Shown piece by piece: positions 34,347 through 42,662 of a stretch of 64,000 nt of DNA. The translations under genes were made by a program, and so were the position numbers. The stretch covers positions 234,915-298,914 of the forward strand of contig NZ_JADLQO010000010.1 in the NCBI RefSeq assembly GCF_015477775.1, given 5' to 3'. Under the pieces are notes generated by a model, which saw only the letters and a program-made list of their open reading frames with translations, made no database searches and was not told the DNA's origin. Within the stretch, counting starts at the first letter, position 1. The number at the start of each line of letters is the position of its first letter. Origin of the DNA: Nocardia abscessus. Lineage in GTDB: Bacteria; Actinomycetota; Actinomycetes; Mycobacteriales; Mycobacteriaceae.

Positions 34347-34385
34347 GAACCGTCTAAGCCGGTTCGTAATAGGTCGTAGCCGGTT
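34347..34385. promoter_or_regulatory. Further AGCCGGTT half-sites before the epoxide hydrolase
   Basis: GAACCG-N7-CGGTTC (34347-34365) contains AGCCGGTT at 34357, and another AGCCGGTT lies at 34378, 21 bp on. The sites occupy the same helical face and end 21 bp before the epoxide hydrolase ATG. Confidence 0.6.
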
Positions 34386-34406
34386 CCGCGATGGCCAGGA
34401 GGTCTC

Positions 34407-35579
34407 ATGCCCCGTCCAACCAGCGACGTGCAAGCATTTGAAGCCCACGCAACTGACGCCGACCTCGACGATCTGCGCGCGCGATTAGCCGCGGCGCGGC
34501 TACCGGAGGCCGAGACGGTCTATCGCGCCGCGCCCGGCCCTCGCCGATGGGAACAGGGCGTTCCTCTCGCCGACCTCGTCGATGTCGTGAACTACTGGCG
34601 CACCGGGTACGACTGGCGGTCGTTCGAAGAGCGCCTCAACCGTATCGGCCAGTTCCGCACGACCATTGACGATCTGGGAATCCACTTCCTGCACCGCCGA
34701 TCCGCGCGCGCAGACGCCACTCCTCTGATCTTGACGCACGGCTGGCCGGACAGCATCGCTCGGTTCATCGAGGTAGTAGACGAGTTGACAGATCCGAAAG
34801 ATGCAGACGCGCCCGCGTTTCACGTCGTGGTTCCGTCGCTACCAGGCTTCGGTTACAGCGACAAGCCGGCCACCACCGGGTGGGGAACCGAAAAGATCGC
34901 GGCCGCATGGGTGGAACTGATGGGAAGGCTCGGCTACAGCAAGTTCGCAGCCCACGGCGGCGACTGGGGAGGAAATATCACCACGGTTCTCGGGGGCAGG
35001 TTCCCGGCGCACGTTCTCGGCATCCACACAACGTTCGCGGAGGCGCCGCCCGGGCTGACAACGGACGGTCTGACGGCCGTCGAGCGCAGGTGGACCGAGG
35101 AAACCCACGATTTCTGGCGCCACCGCGCGGCGTACGCGAAGCAGCAGGCGACCCGACCACAGACCATCGGCTACTCGCTCGTCGACTCACCGGTCGGGCT
35201 TCTCGCCTGGATCCTCGACAAGTTCGCTGAGTGGACAGATACCGAAGACAGCCCGTTCGAGACGATCTCCAGAGACAGCATTCTCGACGACGTCACCCTG
35301 TACTGGCTGACGCGGACCGGCGCATCGTCGGCCCGCATCTACTACGAAAGCCACAACTCGCTCGACCCAGAACTTCGGGTCGACGTCCCGTCAGCAATCA
35401 CGATGTATCCCCGCGACATCGAGAAGTGTCCGCGCCCCTGGGCACAGGAGCGGTACCGACAGATCGTCCGATGGAGGTCGCCCGAAACCGGGGGACATTT
35501 CCCGTCGCTGGAGGTTCCCGAGTATTTCGTCACGGACCTGCAAGAAGGCCTCGCGGCAGTGCTGGCCGCCAGTCGGTGA
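34407..35579 (+). CDS. Epoxide hydrolase with EHN domain
   Basis: A 390-residue microsomal-type epoxide hydrolase: WRTGYDWRSFEERLN in the EHN domain, HGWPDS at 111-116, nucleophile Asp186 in AHGGDWGGN, and catalytic His in SPETGGHFPSLEVPE. CAGGAGG sits seven bases before the ATG. It hydrolyses epoxides. It diverges from the CGNR regulator, with shared half-sites between them. It differs clearly from the 413-residue enzyme at 28.6 kb, so it is not a recent duplicate. The 300 bp after it contain no recognisable gene. Confidence 0.93.
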   Translation: MPRPTSDVQAFEAHATDADLDDLRARLAAARLPEAETVYRAAPGPRRWEQGVPLADLVDVVNYWRTGYDWRSFEERLNRIGQFRTTIDDLGIHFLHRRSARADATPLILTHGWPDSIARFIEVVDELTDPKDADAPAFHVVVPSLPGFGYSDKPATTGWGTEKIAAAWVELMGRLGYSKFAAHGGDWGGNITTVLGGRFPAHVLGIHTTFAEAPPGLTTDGLTAVERRWTEETHDFWRHRAAYAKQQATRPQTIGYSLVDSPVGLLAWILDKFAEWTDTEDSPFETISRDSILDDVTLYWLTRTGASSARIYYESHNSLDPELRVDVPSAITMYPRDIEKCPRPWAQERYRQIVRWRSPETGGHFPSLEVPEYFVTDLQEGLAAVLAASR

Positions 35580-35881
35580 ACGTGGCTGGGCGCCGGGACT
35601 CGGAATCAGTACGAGGATCTGAGCTGCGCGTCGAATGCTCGGCGGGTCCCAAATCCGCAGCCCGATTGTAGATTTGGGCGGAACCGGCGCTCTCTCGTGT
35701 GCCCTGAGGTCATTCGATCCAGTTGCATGAGTTTCGAAACGCTACATGATCGCCATCATCGTGCATTCGGGAGCGCTGGACGCCCTCTGCGCCTCGAGTT
35801 TCGGTCAACGCGTAAGACTGTTGGGCCGCCGGAAGCGGTGGCAGTCAGTGTGGGTGGCCTCGTCGAGGATGTGGTCTGCGG

Positions 35882-36946
35882 CTATCGAGCCGAACCCACA
35901 CTCACCTTACTCCAGTCGAACCCGAGTTCACCCTTGTCGACGAGGATGCGTTCCCACCACTCGCGGTTGTCGCGGTACCAGCGGACGGTCGCGGCGATCT
36001 CCGGTTCGAACTGCCGCACCGGCCGCCAACCCAGCTCGTTCTCGAGCTTCTCCGGGTTGATCACATAGCGGCGGTCATGATTCGGGCGGTCCTGGATGTG
36101 CTCGATCCACTCCGCCGGGTCCAGCCCCAATTCGGTCACCACCCGGCGGGCGATCTCCAGGTTGGTCACCTCCTGCCGCGCCGAGATGTCGAAGATCGGC
36201 AGCAGCCCAGGATCGGTTGCCGCCGCATTCGGGATCGGCCCGAGCTCCGCGTGCAACACACGGTGTACCGCATCACAATGATCCAGTACATGCAGCCAGT
36301 CACGGCTTTGCAGCCCGTCACCGTAGACAGGGATCTTGCGGCCCCGCAGCACGTTCGTCACAGCCAGGGGGATCAGCTTCTCCGGCAGCTGATACGGCCC
36401 GAAATTGTTGGCGCAATGCGTCAAGCGAATGTTCATCTCGGGATAGGTCGCCATGTAGGCGCGCACCATCTGATCACCCGCCGCCTTGGCCGCCGAATAC
36501 GGTGTCTTCGCGTTCAACGGGCTGCGCTCGGTGAACCACTCATCGCCGGGCGGCAGCTCCCCGTACACCTCGATCGTCGACACATGCACATGTGCACGCA
36601 CCGGGACCAGACGGCTGGCTTCGGCCATCACCTGCGCACCGAGGGCGTTGGACCGCATGAACGCCGACGGGCCGAGAATCGCGCGGTCATTGTGGGACTC
36701 CGCGGCGAAGTTGACAACGAAATCCGGCCGATACCTTCGGTAAAGCCCCTCCATCACCTCGAGATCGGCGATATCAGCCTTCTCGAAGTCGATCCGGTCG
36801 ATCACCGGGTCCAGGTTGGCCAGGTTGCCGGCGAAGCCGATGTAGTCCACCGCTACCACCCGTGCCTCCGGCTCCCGCCCCAGCAGGAAGTGCACGTAGT
36901 TCGCGCCGATGAATCCTGCGGCGCCGGTGACGAGGTAGACGGCCAT
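35882..36946 (-). CDS. dTDP-glucose 4,6-dehydratase-like protein with altered active site
   Basis: A 354-residue extended SDR close to RmlB: GAAGFIGANYVHFLL, AAESHNDRAILGP, active-site YSAAKAAGD (Tyr150, Lys154), NNFGPYQLPEKLIPL and GDGLQSRDWLHVLDHC. The normally invariant VSTDEVYG reads VST-Ile125-EVYG, so the catalytic Asp that protonates the C6 hydroxyl is replaced by Ile; Thr124 and Glu126 remain. Dehydration may be impaired, or the enzyme may do a different NDP-sugar reaction. No sugar-pathway neighbours exist here. It stands alone. Confidence 0.88.
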   Translation of the reverse strand: MAVYLVTGAAGFIGANYVHFLLGREPEARVVAVDYIGFAGNLANLDPVIDRIDFEKADIADLEVMEGLYRRYRPDFVVNFAAESHNDRAILGPSAFMRSNALGAQVMAEASRLVPVRAHVHVSTIEVYGELPPGDEWFTERSPLNAKTPYSAAKAAGDQMVRAYMATYPEMNIRLTHCANNFGPYQLPEKLIPLAVTNVLRGRKIPVYGDGLQSRDWLHVLDHCDAVHRVLHAELGPIPNAAATDPGLLPIFDISARQEVTNLEIARRVVTELGLDPAEWIEHIQDRPNHDRRYVINPEKLENELGWRPVRQFEPEIAATVRWYRDNREWWERILVDKGELGFDWSKVSVGSAR

Positions 36947-37009
36947 GACGGGTCAGCGTAGCCGACTCCACGGAACCGCGAAGCCCTCGACAGACTTCGG
37001 CGCGACCCG

Positions 37010-37477
37010 TCAGGGTTCGAGGTCGACCATGCCTTTGCCGCTCGCGATGTCGAGCGGCACCGACACTTGGTCGTGCGCGATCAGCCAGGTCTGGTCGATT
37101 TTCCGCATGCCGTATGTGACCCGGACCCATATGCCGCTTGTGGACGCCCCGGTCTTCAGCGTGCCCTGCAGGCGTGCGAAGGCGTGGCCGAATGCGACAT
37201 CGTCGCCTACGGTGAACGTCAGGTCGCGAACCTCATAGGTCACATGCTCGAAGATTTGGAACACTTTCGCCCAGTTCTCGAGTTTCGCTGCTATCCCGAC
37301 GTGCTGGAGCGGTGGCTCGATATCGAAGGACACCACGTCGGTTGTGTAGAGCTGTTTCAGGGCTTCGAGATCCTTGGATCGCAGTCCGTCGACTGCTTTG
37401 TCGATTTGTCGGCGGATCTCGGCTTCGTCCGCCTCGAAGCGGTCGGCGCGTGATGGGAAGTCGTTGGCTTCGGTCAT
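37010..37477 (-). CDS. SnoaL/SgcJ-type NTF2-fold protein
   Basis: 155 residues from ATG 37477 (GGAG upstream). An N-terminal helix EAEIRRQIDKAVDGLRSKDLEALKQLYTTDVVSFDI and strands such as GDDVAFGHAFARLQG and VRVTYGMRKIDQTWLIAHDQVSVPLD define the SgcJ/EcaC-like nuclear-transport-factor-2 fold. It probably binds a small hydrophobic molecule; no enzymatic residues can be assigned. It follows the FMN reductase gene by ten bases and is thus its operon partner. Confidence 0.85.
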   Translation of the reverse strand: MTEANDFPSRADRFEADEAEIRRQIDKAVDGLRSKDLEALKQLYTTDVVSFDIEPPLQHVGIAAKLENWAKVFQIFEHVTYEVRDLTFTVGDDVAFGHAFARLQGTLKTGASTSGIWVRVTYGMRKIDQTWLIAHDQVSVPLDIASGKGMVDLEP

Positions 37478-37487
37478 GACCGGCTCC

Positions 37488-38072
37488 TCAGGAGTTGACG
37501 AGGGTGGTGTCGGCGTCGGCCCGCAGCGGTGCGAGTGCGGCACTCCAGGCGATGAGTTGGTCCAGCGTTCTGTTCAGGGCGGCGGCGTGGTGGTCGCGCG
37601 GTGTGAAGGTGGTGTGGTTCTCGAAATCGGTGAGCAGCGAGATCTCCACCGGACGGCTCACGTCGGCCATGCCCAGCGTGCCGCAGACCACCCGTAGCTG
37701 CGCCACCGCGCGGGCGCCGCCGCTGACACCGTAGGAGACGAATCCGACCGCCTTGTCGGTCCATTCCGCGCACAGGTGGTCGATGGCATTCTTCAGCACC
37801 CCGGGGGCGCCGCCGTTGTACTCCGGGGTCACCATCACGAAGCCGTCGAACGGGGCGATCCGCTCGGCCCAGGCTCGGGTGGGCGCGTGTACCGACGGGC
37901 CGAACATCGGCGCGACGGGCTCGTCCAGATGCGGTAGCGGGTGGTCGCGTAGGTCGATCAGTTCGAATTCGGCGTCGCCGCGCCGCGATGCCGACTCCAG
38001 GACCCATTGGGCGACCTGCGGGCCGTTGCGGTTGGGCCGGGTACTGCCGAGGATGATGCCGATTCTGATCAT
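37488..38072 (-). CDS. NADPH-dependent FMN reductase
   Basis: A 194-residue flavodoxin-fold reductase: GIILGSTRPNRNGPQVAQWV binds the FMN phosphate and VMVTPEYNGGAPGVLKNAIDHL is the signature around the isoalloxazine. It reduces FMN or quinones with NADPH. It forms a two-gene unit with the NTF2-fold protein and diverges from an ECF41 sigma factor gene. ECF41 factors often drive an adjacent oxidoreductase, so this is its likely target. Confidence 0.92.
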   Translation of the reverse strand: MIRIGIILGSTRPNRNGPQVAQWVLESASRRGDAEFELIDLRDHPLPHLDEPVAPMFGPSVHAPTRAWAERIAPFDGFVMVTPEYNGGAPGVLKNAIDHLCAEWTDKAVGFVSYGVSGGARAVAQLRVVCGTLGMADVSRPVEISLLTDFENHTTFTPRDHHAAALNRTLDQLIAWSAALAPLRADADTTLVNS

Positions 38073-38207
38073 TGCCGCAACTCCTGGTTTGCTGAAAGTG
38101 TCACGACCTTCCGACGACGTAGCCGCCCGGAATGTCAGGCCGCCTCACATATCGGGTGGCTGAATCGTCTAGTTCGGTGAGGAACGCACAGATCGAAGGA
38201 GCCGACC

Positions 38208-39098
38208 GTGACCGACCCGCACCTGCCCGCAGTGATCAGTGAACGCCGTCAGCTGATCAATCTCGCCTACCGGCTACTCGGCTCCTTGGCCGAGGCCGAG
38301 GATGTGGTGCAGGAGACCTACGTGCGCTGGTACGCGCTGTCGGAGCGGCAGCGGCGGGAGGTGGCGTCACCCGGCGCGTGGTTGACGACAGTCGCCAGCC
38401 GGATCTGCCTGGACCTGCTGGGCTCGGCGCGTGTGAGGCGGGAACATTATGTGGGCGAATGGATTCCGGAGCCGGTACCCGGCCGGTCCGAATGGCTCGG
38501 GGGTCCCGACTTCGTCGATCCCGCCGACCGGGTCACTCTCGACGAGTCGATCAGCATGGCCTTCCTCGTTGTGCTGGATTCCATGACGCCGGCCGAGCGG
38601 GTGTCGTTCGTCCTGCACGACGTCTTCCGCTACTCCTTCGCCGAGGTCGCCGACATAGTCGGGCGCACCCCGGCAGCCTGCCGCCAACTCGCCTCCAGTG
38701 CCCGCCGCCGCATCGATACCTCGCAGGCTCCGTCGAGCACCGAGCGCGCCGAGGTCGTCCGCGATTTCAAACGCGCCTGGGAAACAAGGGACATCGAGGC
38801 CCTGATCGGCTTGCTCGACCCGCAGGCGATCGCGACGGCCGACGGTGGCGGCCTGGCACTGGCCTTCCTCGACCCGATCAACGGCGGCGAGCAGGTGGCC
38901 CACGCCTGGATGGAACTCGCCACCCATGGTCCCGCGGTAACCCTGGTGGAGCGCACGGTGAACGGCCAGCCGGGCCTGGTAGCCCAGCTCGACGACACCA
39001 TCGTCTCGGTCTACGCCTTCGACATCGCAGACGGCCGGATCACACGCATCTGGGCGATCCGGAACCCGGAGAAACTGCGGCCCTGGACAGTCGATTGA
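38208..39098 (+). CDS. sigJ: ECF41-type RNA polymerase sigma factor with SnoaL-like C-terminal domain
   Basis: A 296-residue sigma factor. Region 2 is at ~10-80 (LINLAYRLLGSLAEAEDVVQETYVRWYAL) and region 4 at ~105-165 (TPAERVSFVLHDVFRYSFAEVADIVGRTPAACRQLASSARRR). The C-terminal ~130 residues are the SnoaL-like regulatory domain with DGGG and the terminal NPEKL motif, the hallmarks of ECF41/SigJ. This domain replaces an anti-sigma factor and both activates and inhibits. It diverges from the FMN reductase pair. The name SigJ is by similarity. Confidence 0.92.
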   Translation: MTDPHLPAVISERRQLINLAYRLLGSLAEAEDVVQETYVRWYALSERQRREVASPGAWLTTVASRICLDLLGSARVRREHYVGEWIPEPVPGRSEWLGGPDFVDPADRVTLDESISMAFLVVLDSMTPAERVSFVLHDVFRYSFAEVADIVGRTPAACRQLASSARRRIDTSQAPSSTERAEVVRDFKRAWETRDIEALIGLLDPQAIATADGGGLALAFLDPINGGEQVAHAWMELATHGPAVTLVERTVNGQPGLVAQLDDTIVSVYAFDIADGRITRIWAIRNPEKLRPWTVD

Positions 39099-39174
39099 AC
39101 TGAACCGCGGATCCACAAGCTGTTCCAGCGGAGTGCCCTGCACAACACGCCTTGCCGCGGGAACCGTAGTCGTT

Positions 39175-39612
39175 TCAGTGGAGTTCCTCGACCAGCCCGA
39201 TGATGAGGCCGTCGGGGCCGCGGACGTAGCAGTACCGGTAGATGTCTTCGTATCGAGCCACCGTGCCCACGGGTTCGGCGCCATGGGCACGCAGGCGGTC
39301 GAGGACGTCGTCGACGTCGTCGACGACGAACGTCAGGCGAGGGATGCCCGGGGTGTTCACCGGCGCCTTCGGCGCAGTGCTGGTGGTCGCCGGCGAGTGG
39401 AACGTCGAGAGCTCGACCCGGCCGGGGCCGTCCGGAGTCCGTACGACGGCGATGTCCGCTCGGACGCCGTACAGTCCGAGGAGGTCGTCGGCCCATTGGC
39501 CCCCGACTGTTGCTTCGCCCTCCAGTTCCAGACCCAGTTCGACGAAGAACGCGATAGCAGCCGCGAGATCCTCGACCACAATGCCGACGTGATCCATCCG
39601 GTGGACCGTCAT
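39175..39612 (-). CDS. VOC (glyoxalase/bleomycin resistance) family protein
   Basis: 145 residues from ATG 39612 (AAGGAG eight bases upstream): MDHVGIVVEDLAAAIAFFVELGLELEGE and LTFVVDDVDDVLDRLRAHGAEPVG...YCYVRGPDGLIIGLVEEL give the two beta-alpha-beta3 modules. Metal ligands His7 and the terminal Glu are present. It could act as a metal-dependent isomerase, lyase or dioxygenase, or bind a toxic compound. It follows the PPOX protein by 50 bp on the same strand. Confidence 0.9.
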   Translation of the reverse strand: MTVHRMDHVGIVVEDLAAAIAFFVELGLELEGEATVGGQWADDLLGLYGVRADIAVVRTPDGPGRVELSTFHSPATTSTAPKAPVNTPGIPRLTFVVDDVDDVLDRLRAHGAEPVGTVARYEDIYRYCYVRGPDGLIIGLVEELH

Positions 39613-39662
39613 TGAGATTCTCCTTGATACTCGTACGGCCCATTCCGGCCGGGTTGACCGGT

Positions 39663-40160
39663 TCAGGCGTGCTGACGCTCGGCCCGCTGCTGGACCAGCT
39701 CCTCGACCGCGGTGGGGAGGGTGGTCTCGAAGTCGATCAGTTTGACCCACGTCGGGGTGATGACGATCCGGACCATGCCGTCGTAGAGCGAGCGGACCTC
39801 GGCCTCCCACTCGAGGCGCTGCTCGGGGGTCATCTCGTAGCTGCCGTTCATCTGCAAGTACTCCTCCGGGATCCGGTCCACCACGTCCAGCTCCGCCCGG
39901 CCGCGGATGAGCAGGATCTTCGGCGGGTGCACCTCGGTGTCGATGGTCAGCGCGACCGCGGGGTTGTGCCGCAGGGAGGGCAGCTTCGGGGCGTTCTTCG
40001 TGGTGCAGACGACGATCTGTGAGCCGTTCCAGGTGAAGGCGATCGGGATGTTGCGGGGTGTGCCGTCCTTGGCGACGTAGGCCATGCGCAGCAGGTCGCG
40101 GGCCAGGAGTTCCTGGCTGAGAGGGCGGTTCAGGATCGCGGTGATCTCGTTCGGTTGCAT
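39663..40160 (-). CDS. PPOX-class FMN/F420 flavoprotein (pyridoxamine 5'-phosphate oxidase-like)
   Basis: 165 residues from ATG 40160 (GGAG nine bases upstream). The split-barrel fold is seen in LLRMAYVAKDGTPRNIPIAFTWNGSQIVVCTTKNAPKLPSLRHNPAVALTID and PPKILLIRGRAELDVVD. This is typical of actinobacterial PPOX proteins that bind FMN, F420 or heme. The cofactor cannot be fixed. It is probably co-transcribed with the downstream VOC gene. The 510 bp upstream hold no gene, only a short palindrome with a T6 centre. Confidence 0.87.
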   Translation of the reverse strand: MQPNEITAILNRPLSQELLARDLLRMAYVAKDGTPRNIPIAFTWNGSQIVVCTTKNAPKLPSLRHNPAVALTIDTEVHPPKILLIRGRAELDVVDRIPEEYLQMNGSYEMTPEQRLEWEAEVRSLYDGMVRIVITPTWVKLIDFETTLPTAVEELVQQRAERQHA

Positions 40161-40260
40161 GATGGTCGCTCCTTCGTCGGTGTCGTAGAGGCCCGTTCGG
40201 CTGCTCGTAGCCCTGAGACGGAGCCGCCCGAGCGTTCTCGACATCCACGGCACATCGATC

Positions 40261-40278
40261 TCCGGATTTTTTTCCGGA
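40261..40278. other. TCCGGA-T6-TCCGGA inverted repeat
   Basis: Two self-complementary TCCGGA hexamers flank six T residues, an odd AT break in an otherwise GC-rich 510-bp non-coding stretch upstream of the PPOX gene. No function can be assigned. Confidence 0.4.
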
Positions 40279-40670
40279 CCCGTTCATCGCGGCGCGTCGG
40301 CAGTCGGGTCACCACACACAATTTCGGTTCGCCCAGCGACTCCGAGCCCACCGGGCACCTGGATCCGATCCTGGCCTGGACCGAGCCCTACCACCAGTCT
40401 CTGAGTAGCCGATTACAGGACGTTCGATGTGGATCGAACAGTGTGCAGCCCGCCGAGTCAGCAGCGCCGCCGGATGGCGTTCTTCGGGGTAGGTCTTCAT
40501 GGGTGGAGGCCGATGCTGATTACCGGGTGTGCGGAATCCGGTCCGATGTGGAGAGCATCCTGATTTACTTGATCTTGGAGATTCGCCTTGGACGACGACT
40601 ACGAGATCAGCGCAGCGTTACCGGCGGTTCGAGGCTCGGTGGCGGCGCGCTCACAGTGAGGACGCGAACC

Positions 40671-41081
40671 ATGGCTGATTTGACCGAAGGCACATACCGG
40701 ATCTGCAACATGAGCGACACCGACACCGCCATGAACGTCGAAGACGACGGGAGCGTGAGCGTGAAGTTCGGTGGGGGCGACCAGCAGTACTGGACGCTGA
40801 CGAGGACGGCGAACGGTACTTTCCAGATCACCAACAAACACACGGGCACTCAGCTCGCACTCCCTGCGGTTGAGAGAGGTGCCCATGCCGTGTGTGATGG
40901 TCATACTGCGATGACGTGGGAGATACCTGGTGACCCTGATCGGGGAACAACTGTGGGCCTACCCGGCAGTGACATGTACCTCGGCGCGGAGCTCGGGAGC
41001 GGTCCGAGGTGGGTCGAACTCCAGGTACCTGGTGCATTCATATCCAGCAGTCTCATGTCGTGGCGCTTCCAGCGTGTGTAA
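40671..41081 (+). CDS. Beta-trefoil (ricin-type/I66-like) protein, no signal peptide
   Basis: A 136-residue protein from the ATG with GAGGA ten bases upstream. LTEGTYRICNMSDTDTAMNV, then QQYWTLTRTANGTFQITNKHTGTQLAL, then TAMTWEIPG and LMSWRFQRV give three W-centred repeats of a beta trefoil. The pattern recalls ricin-B lectins and I66 (clitocypin-like) protease inhibitors. There is no export signal. GC is lower than in the neighbours and it stands isolated, which suggests horizontal gain. It may be a lectin or inhibitor; which one is undecidable here. Confidence 0.72.
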   Translation: MADLTEGTYRICNMSDTDTAMNVEDDGSVSVKFGGGDQQYWTLTRTANGTFQITNKHTGTQLALPAVERGAHAVCDGHTAMTWEIPGDPDRGTTVGLPGSDMYLGAELGSGPRWVELQVPGAFISSSLMSWRFQRV

Positions 41082-41302
41082 ACGTCGTGGCCAGGTCGCG
41101 CCGGAGAGGAAACACTGATCGGACAGGCTCGCGGCCGCGATTCGCGAGAAATCCGGCGCTAGGGAGTTACGGCAAAATGCGGCGCCACCACAACTGGAAC
41201 CTTGTCGTCGGCACCGCTGTGTTTCTATGTCGTTCCACGGCGGCAGACCGGTCGAGTGGTTGAATCGTTGCCGCCTGTGTCGGTGCCCGGCTTGTGCGGG
41301 GA

Positions 41303-42556
41303 TCAGAGCATCGACTGATCGGTCGAGGTGGGTTGGGGTCGGCGTCGTAGCGAGGGCACTGTCATCGCGAGTTCCCCCCGTCGGGCAGCCCGCCACCACC
41401 GGTGTGCGGAGTCGATGGCACGCCGGATCTTGCGCACAGTTGGTACCTGCGTGAGTAGGTGTCGCTGGTATCGCCACGGCATTTGCGGCCCGTGCCGAGC
41501 CGCCATCGCATAGGCGAACTGCACGGCGCTGCGGTCGAGATACCGGTCGGCGTGTTCGAACCAGACCATGCTGGTACGGGCGGCGGCCTGTATCGGGCGC
41601 AGCGCAGCGCGCCGCTGCGCATCGTAGTTCTCCAGTGCGTCGGCGACCTCGGCATGCTCGTACAGGTTCTGCGCGAGGACGACGGCGTCGACGATTGCCA
41701 ACCGGGTGCCCGAACCGATGGTGAAGTGCGTCGTGTGCGCTGCATCGCCCAGGAGCACGACGTTGTCGTGATACCAGGTCTTGTTGGTTACCTCGGGAAA
41801 GCGGCTCCATCTTGCGAACTTGCCTCGTGTCTTGCTGATCAACGAGTGACCGTCGAGAGGGCGCGTGAATATGTTCTCCAGAACGCGCAAGTTCTCCAGG
41901 TTGTCCAGGGAGTCGAATCCCAGTCCCTGCCAAGTCTGCGGTTGGCACTCGACGATGCAAGTACTGATTCTTTCGGCAACCGACGGGTAGGCATGGAACC
42001 AAATCCAACCGGCCGAGGTGTATTCGAAGGCGAAGGTGAATCGGGTGAAGACCTTGTCCGTACCGAGCCAGATATATCGGTTCTCGCCGAGTGTGACGGA
42101 CGTGCCGAAACGATGATCACCCAGCTGCCGTACCCGGCTGTTCGCGCCGTCGGAGGCGACGATGAGATCGGTGTCGTCGAAGTCGGACAGATCGTGGACC
42201 TCCCGCCCGTGCTGGACATCGACGCCCAGGTCGCTCGCCCGCCGGGAAAGTACGTCGAGCAATGCCGCGCGGCCCGTGCTGAACCCGTAGCCCCCGAAAT
42301 GTGCAGTCTGATTGTCGCGCACGTGGATTGCCTGTTCTCGCCATAAGACCGACCCGGCACGGACCGCCTGGGCGCTGTCGGGGTCGTTCCGATACAGAAT
42401 GTCGAGCAGGTCGTCCCAGTACACGACGCCCCAGCCATACGTGGACCCGAGGGAATCGCGGTCGATCACCGTGATGTCATGGGCCGGGTCGCGTCGCTTC
42501 ATCGAGATGGCGAAGTACAATCCGGCCGGCCCGCCACCGACACACACGATCTTCAT
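41303..42556 (-). CDS. FAD-dependent aromatic monooxygenase, 2-aminobenzoyl-CoA/salicylyl-CoA hydroxylase-like
   Basis: A 417-residue class A flavoprotein monooxygenase. MKIVCVGGGPAGLYFAI binds FAD, GWGVVYWDDLLD and the second FAD motif GDAAHTTHFTIGSGTRLAIVDAVVLA match the N-terminal module of anthraniloyl-CoA and salicylyl-CoA monooxygenases (from memory). The C-terminal OYE-like module of the former is absent. It lies 106 bp downstream of a secreted Trp/Gly-repeat gene on the same strand. No CoA ligase is adjacent, so the substrate is open; an indole-containing target is conceivable. Confidence 0.87.
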   Translation of the reverse strand: MKIVCVGGGPAGLYFAISMKRRDPAHDITVIDRDSLGSTYGWGVVYWDDLLDILYRNDPDSAQAVRAGSVLWREQAIHVRDNQTAHFGGYGFSTGRAALLDVLSRRASDLGVDVQHGREVHDLSDFDDTDLIVASDGANSRVRQLGDHRFGTSVTLGENRYIWLGTDKVFTRFTFAFEYTSAGWIWFHAYPSVAERISTCIVECQPQTWQGLGFDSLDNLENLRVLENIFTRPLDGHSLISKTRGKFARWSRFPEVTNKTWYHDNVVLLGDAAHTTHFTIGSGTRLAIVDAVVLAQNLYEHAEVADALENYDAQRRAALRPIQAAARTSMVWFEHADRYLDRSAVQFAYAMAARHGPQMPWRYQRHLLTQVPTVRKIRRAIDSAHRWWRAARRGELAMTVPSLRRRPQPTSTDQSML

Positions 42557-42662
42557 CTCGTCACCAGCTCCAGCCCGGTTGTCGAACCCGGTCTCACATG
42601 ATCGGTACTCGATGCGACCGAGCCCGGGCACGCTGTGCGTGTCCGGGCTCGGATCACCGGCG

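Noticed and set aside
38090..38170. TGTCAC boxes upstream of the ECF41 sigma gene as its own promoter
   Set aside because: The spacing to any CGTC -10 element is 12 or 26 bp, not the expected ~16 bp, so I could not support an ECF41 promoter.
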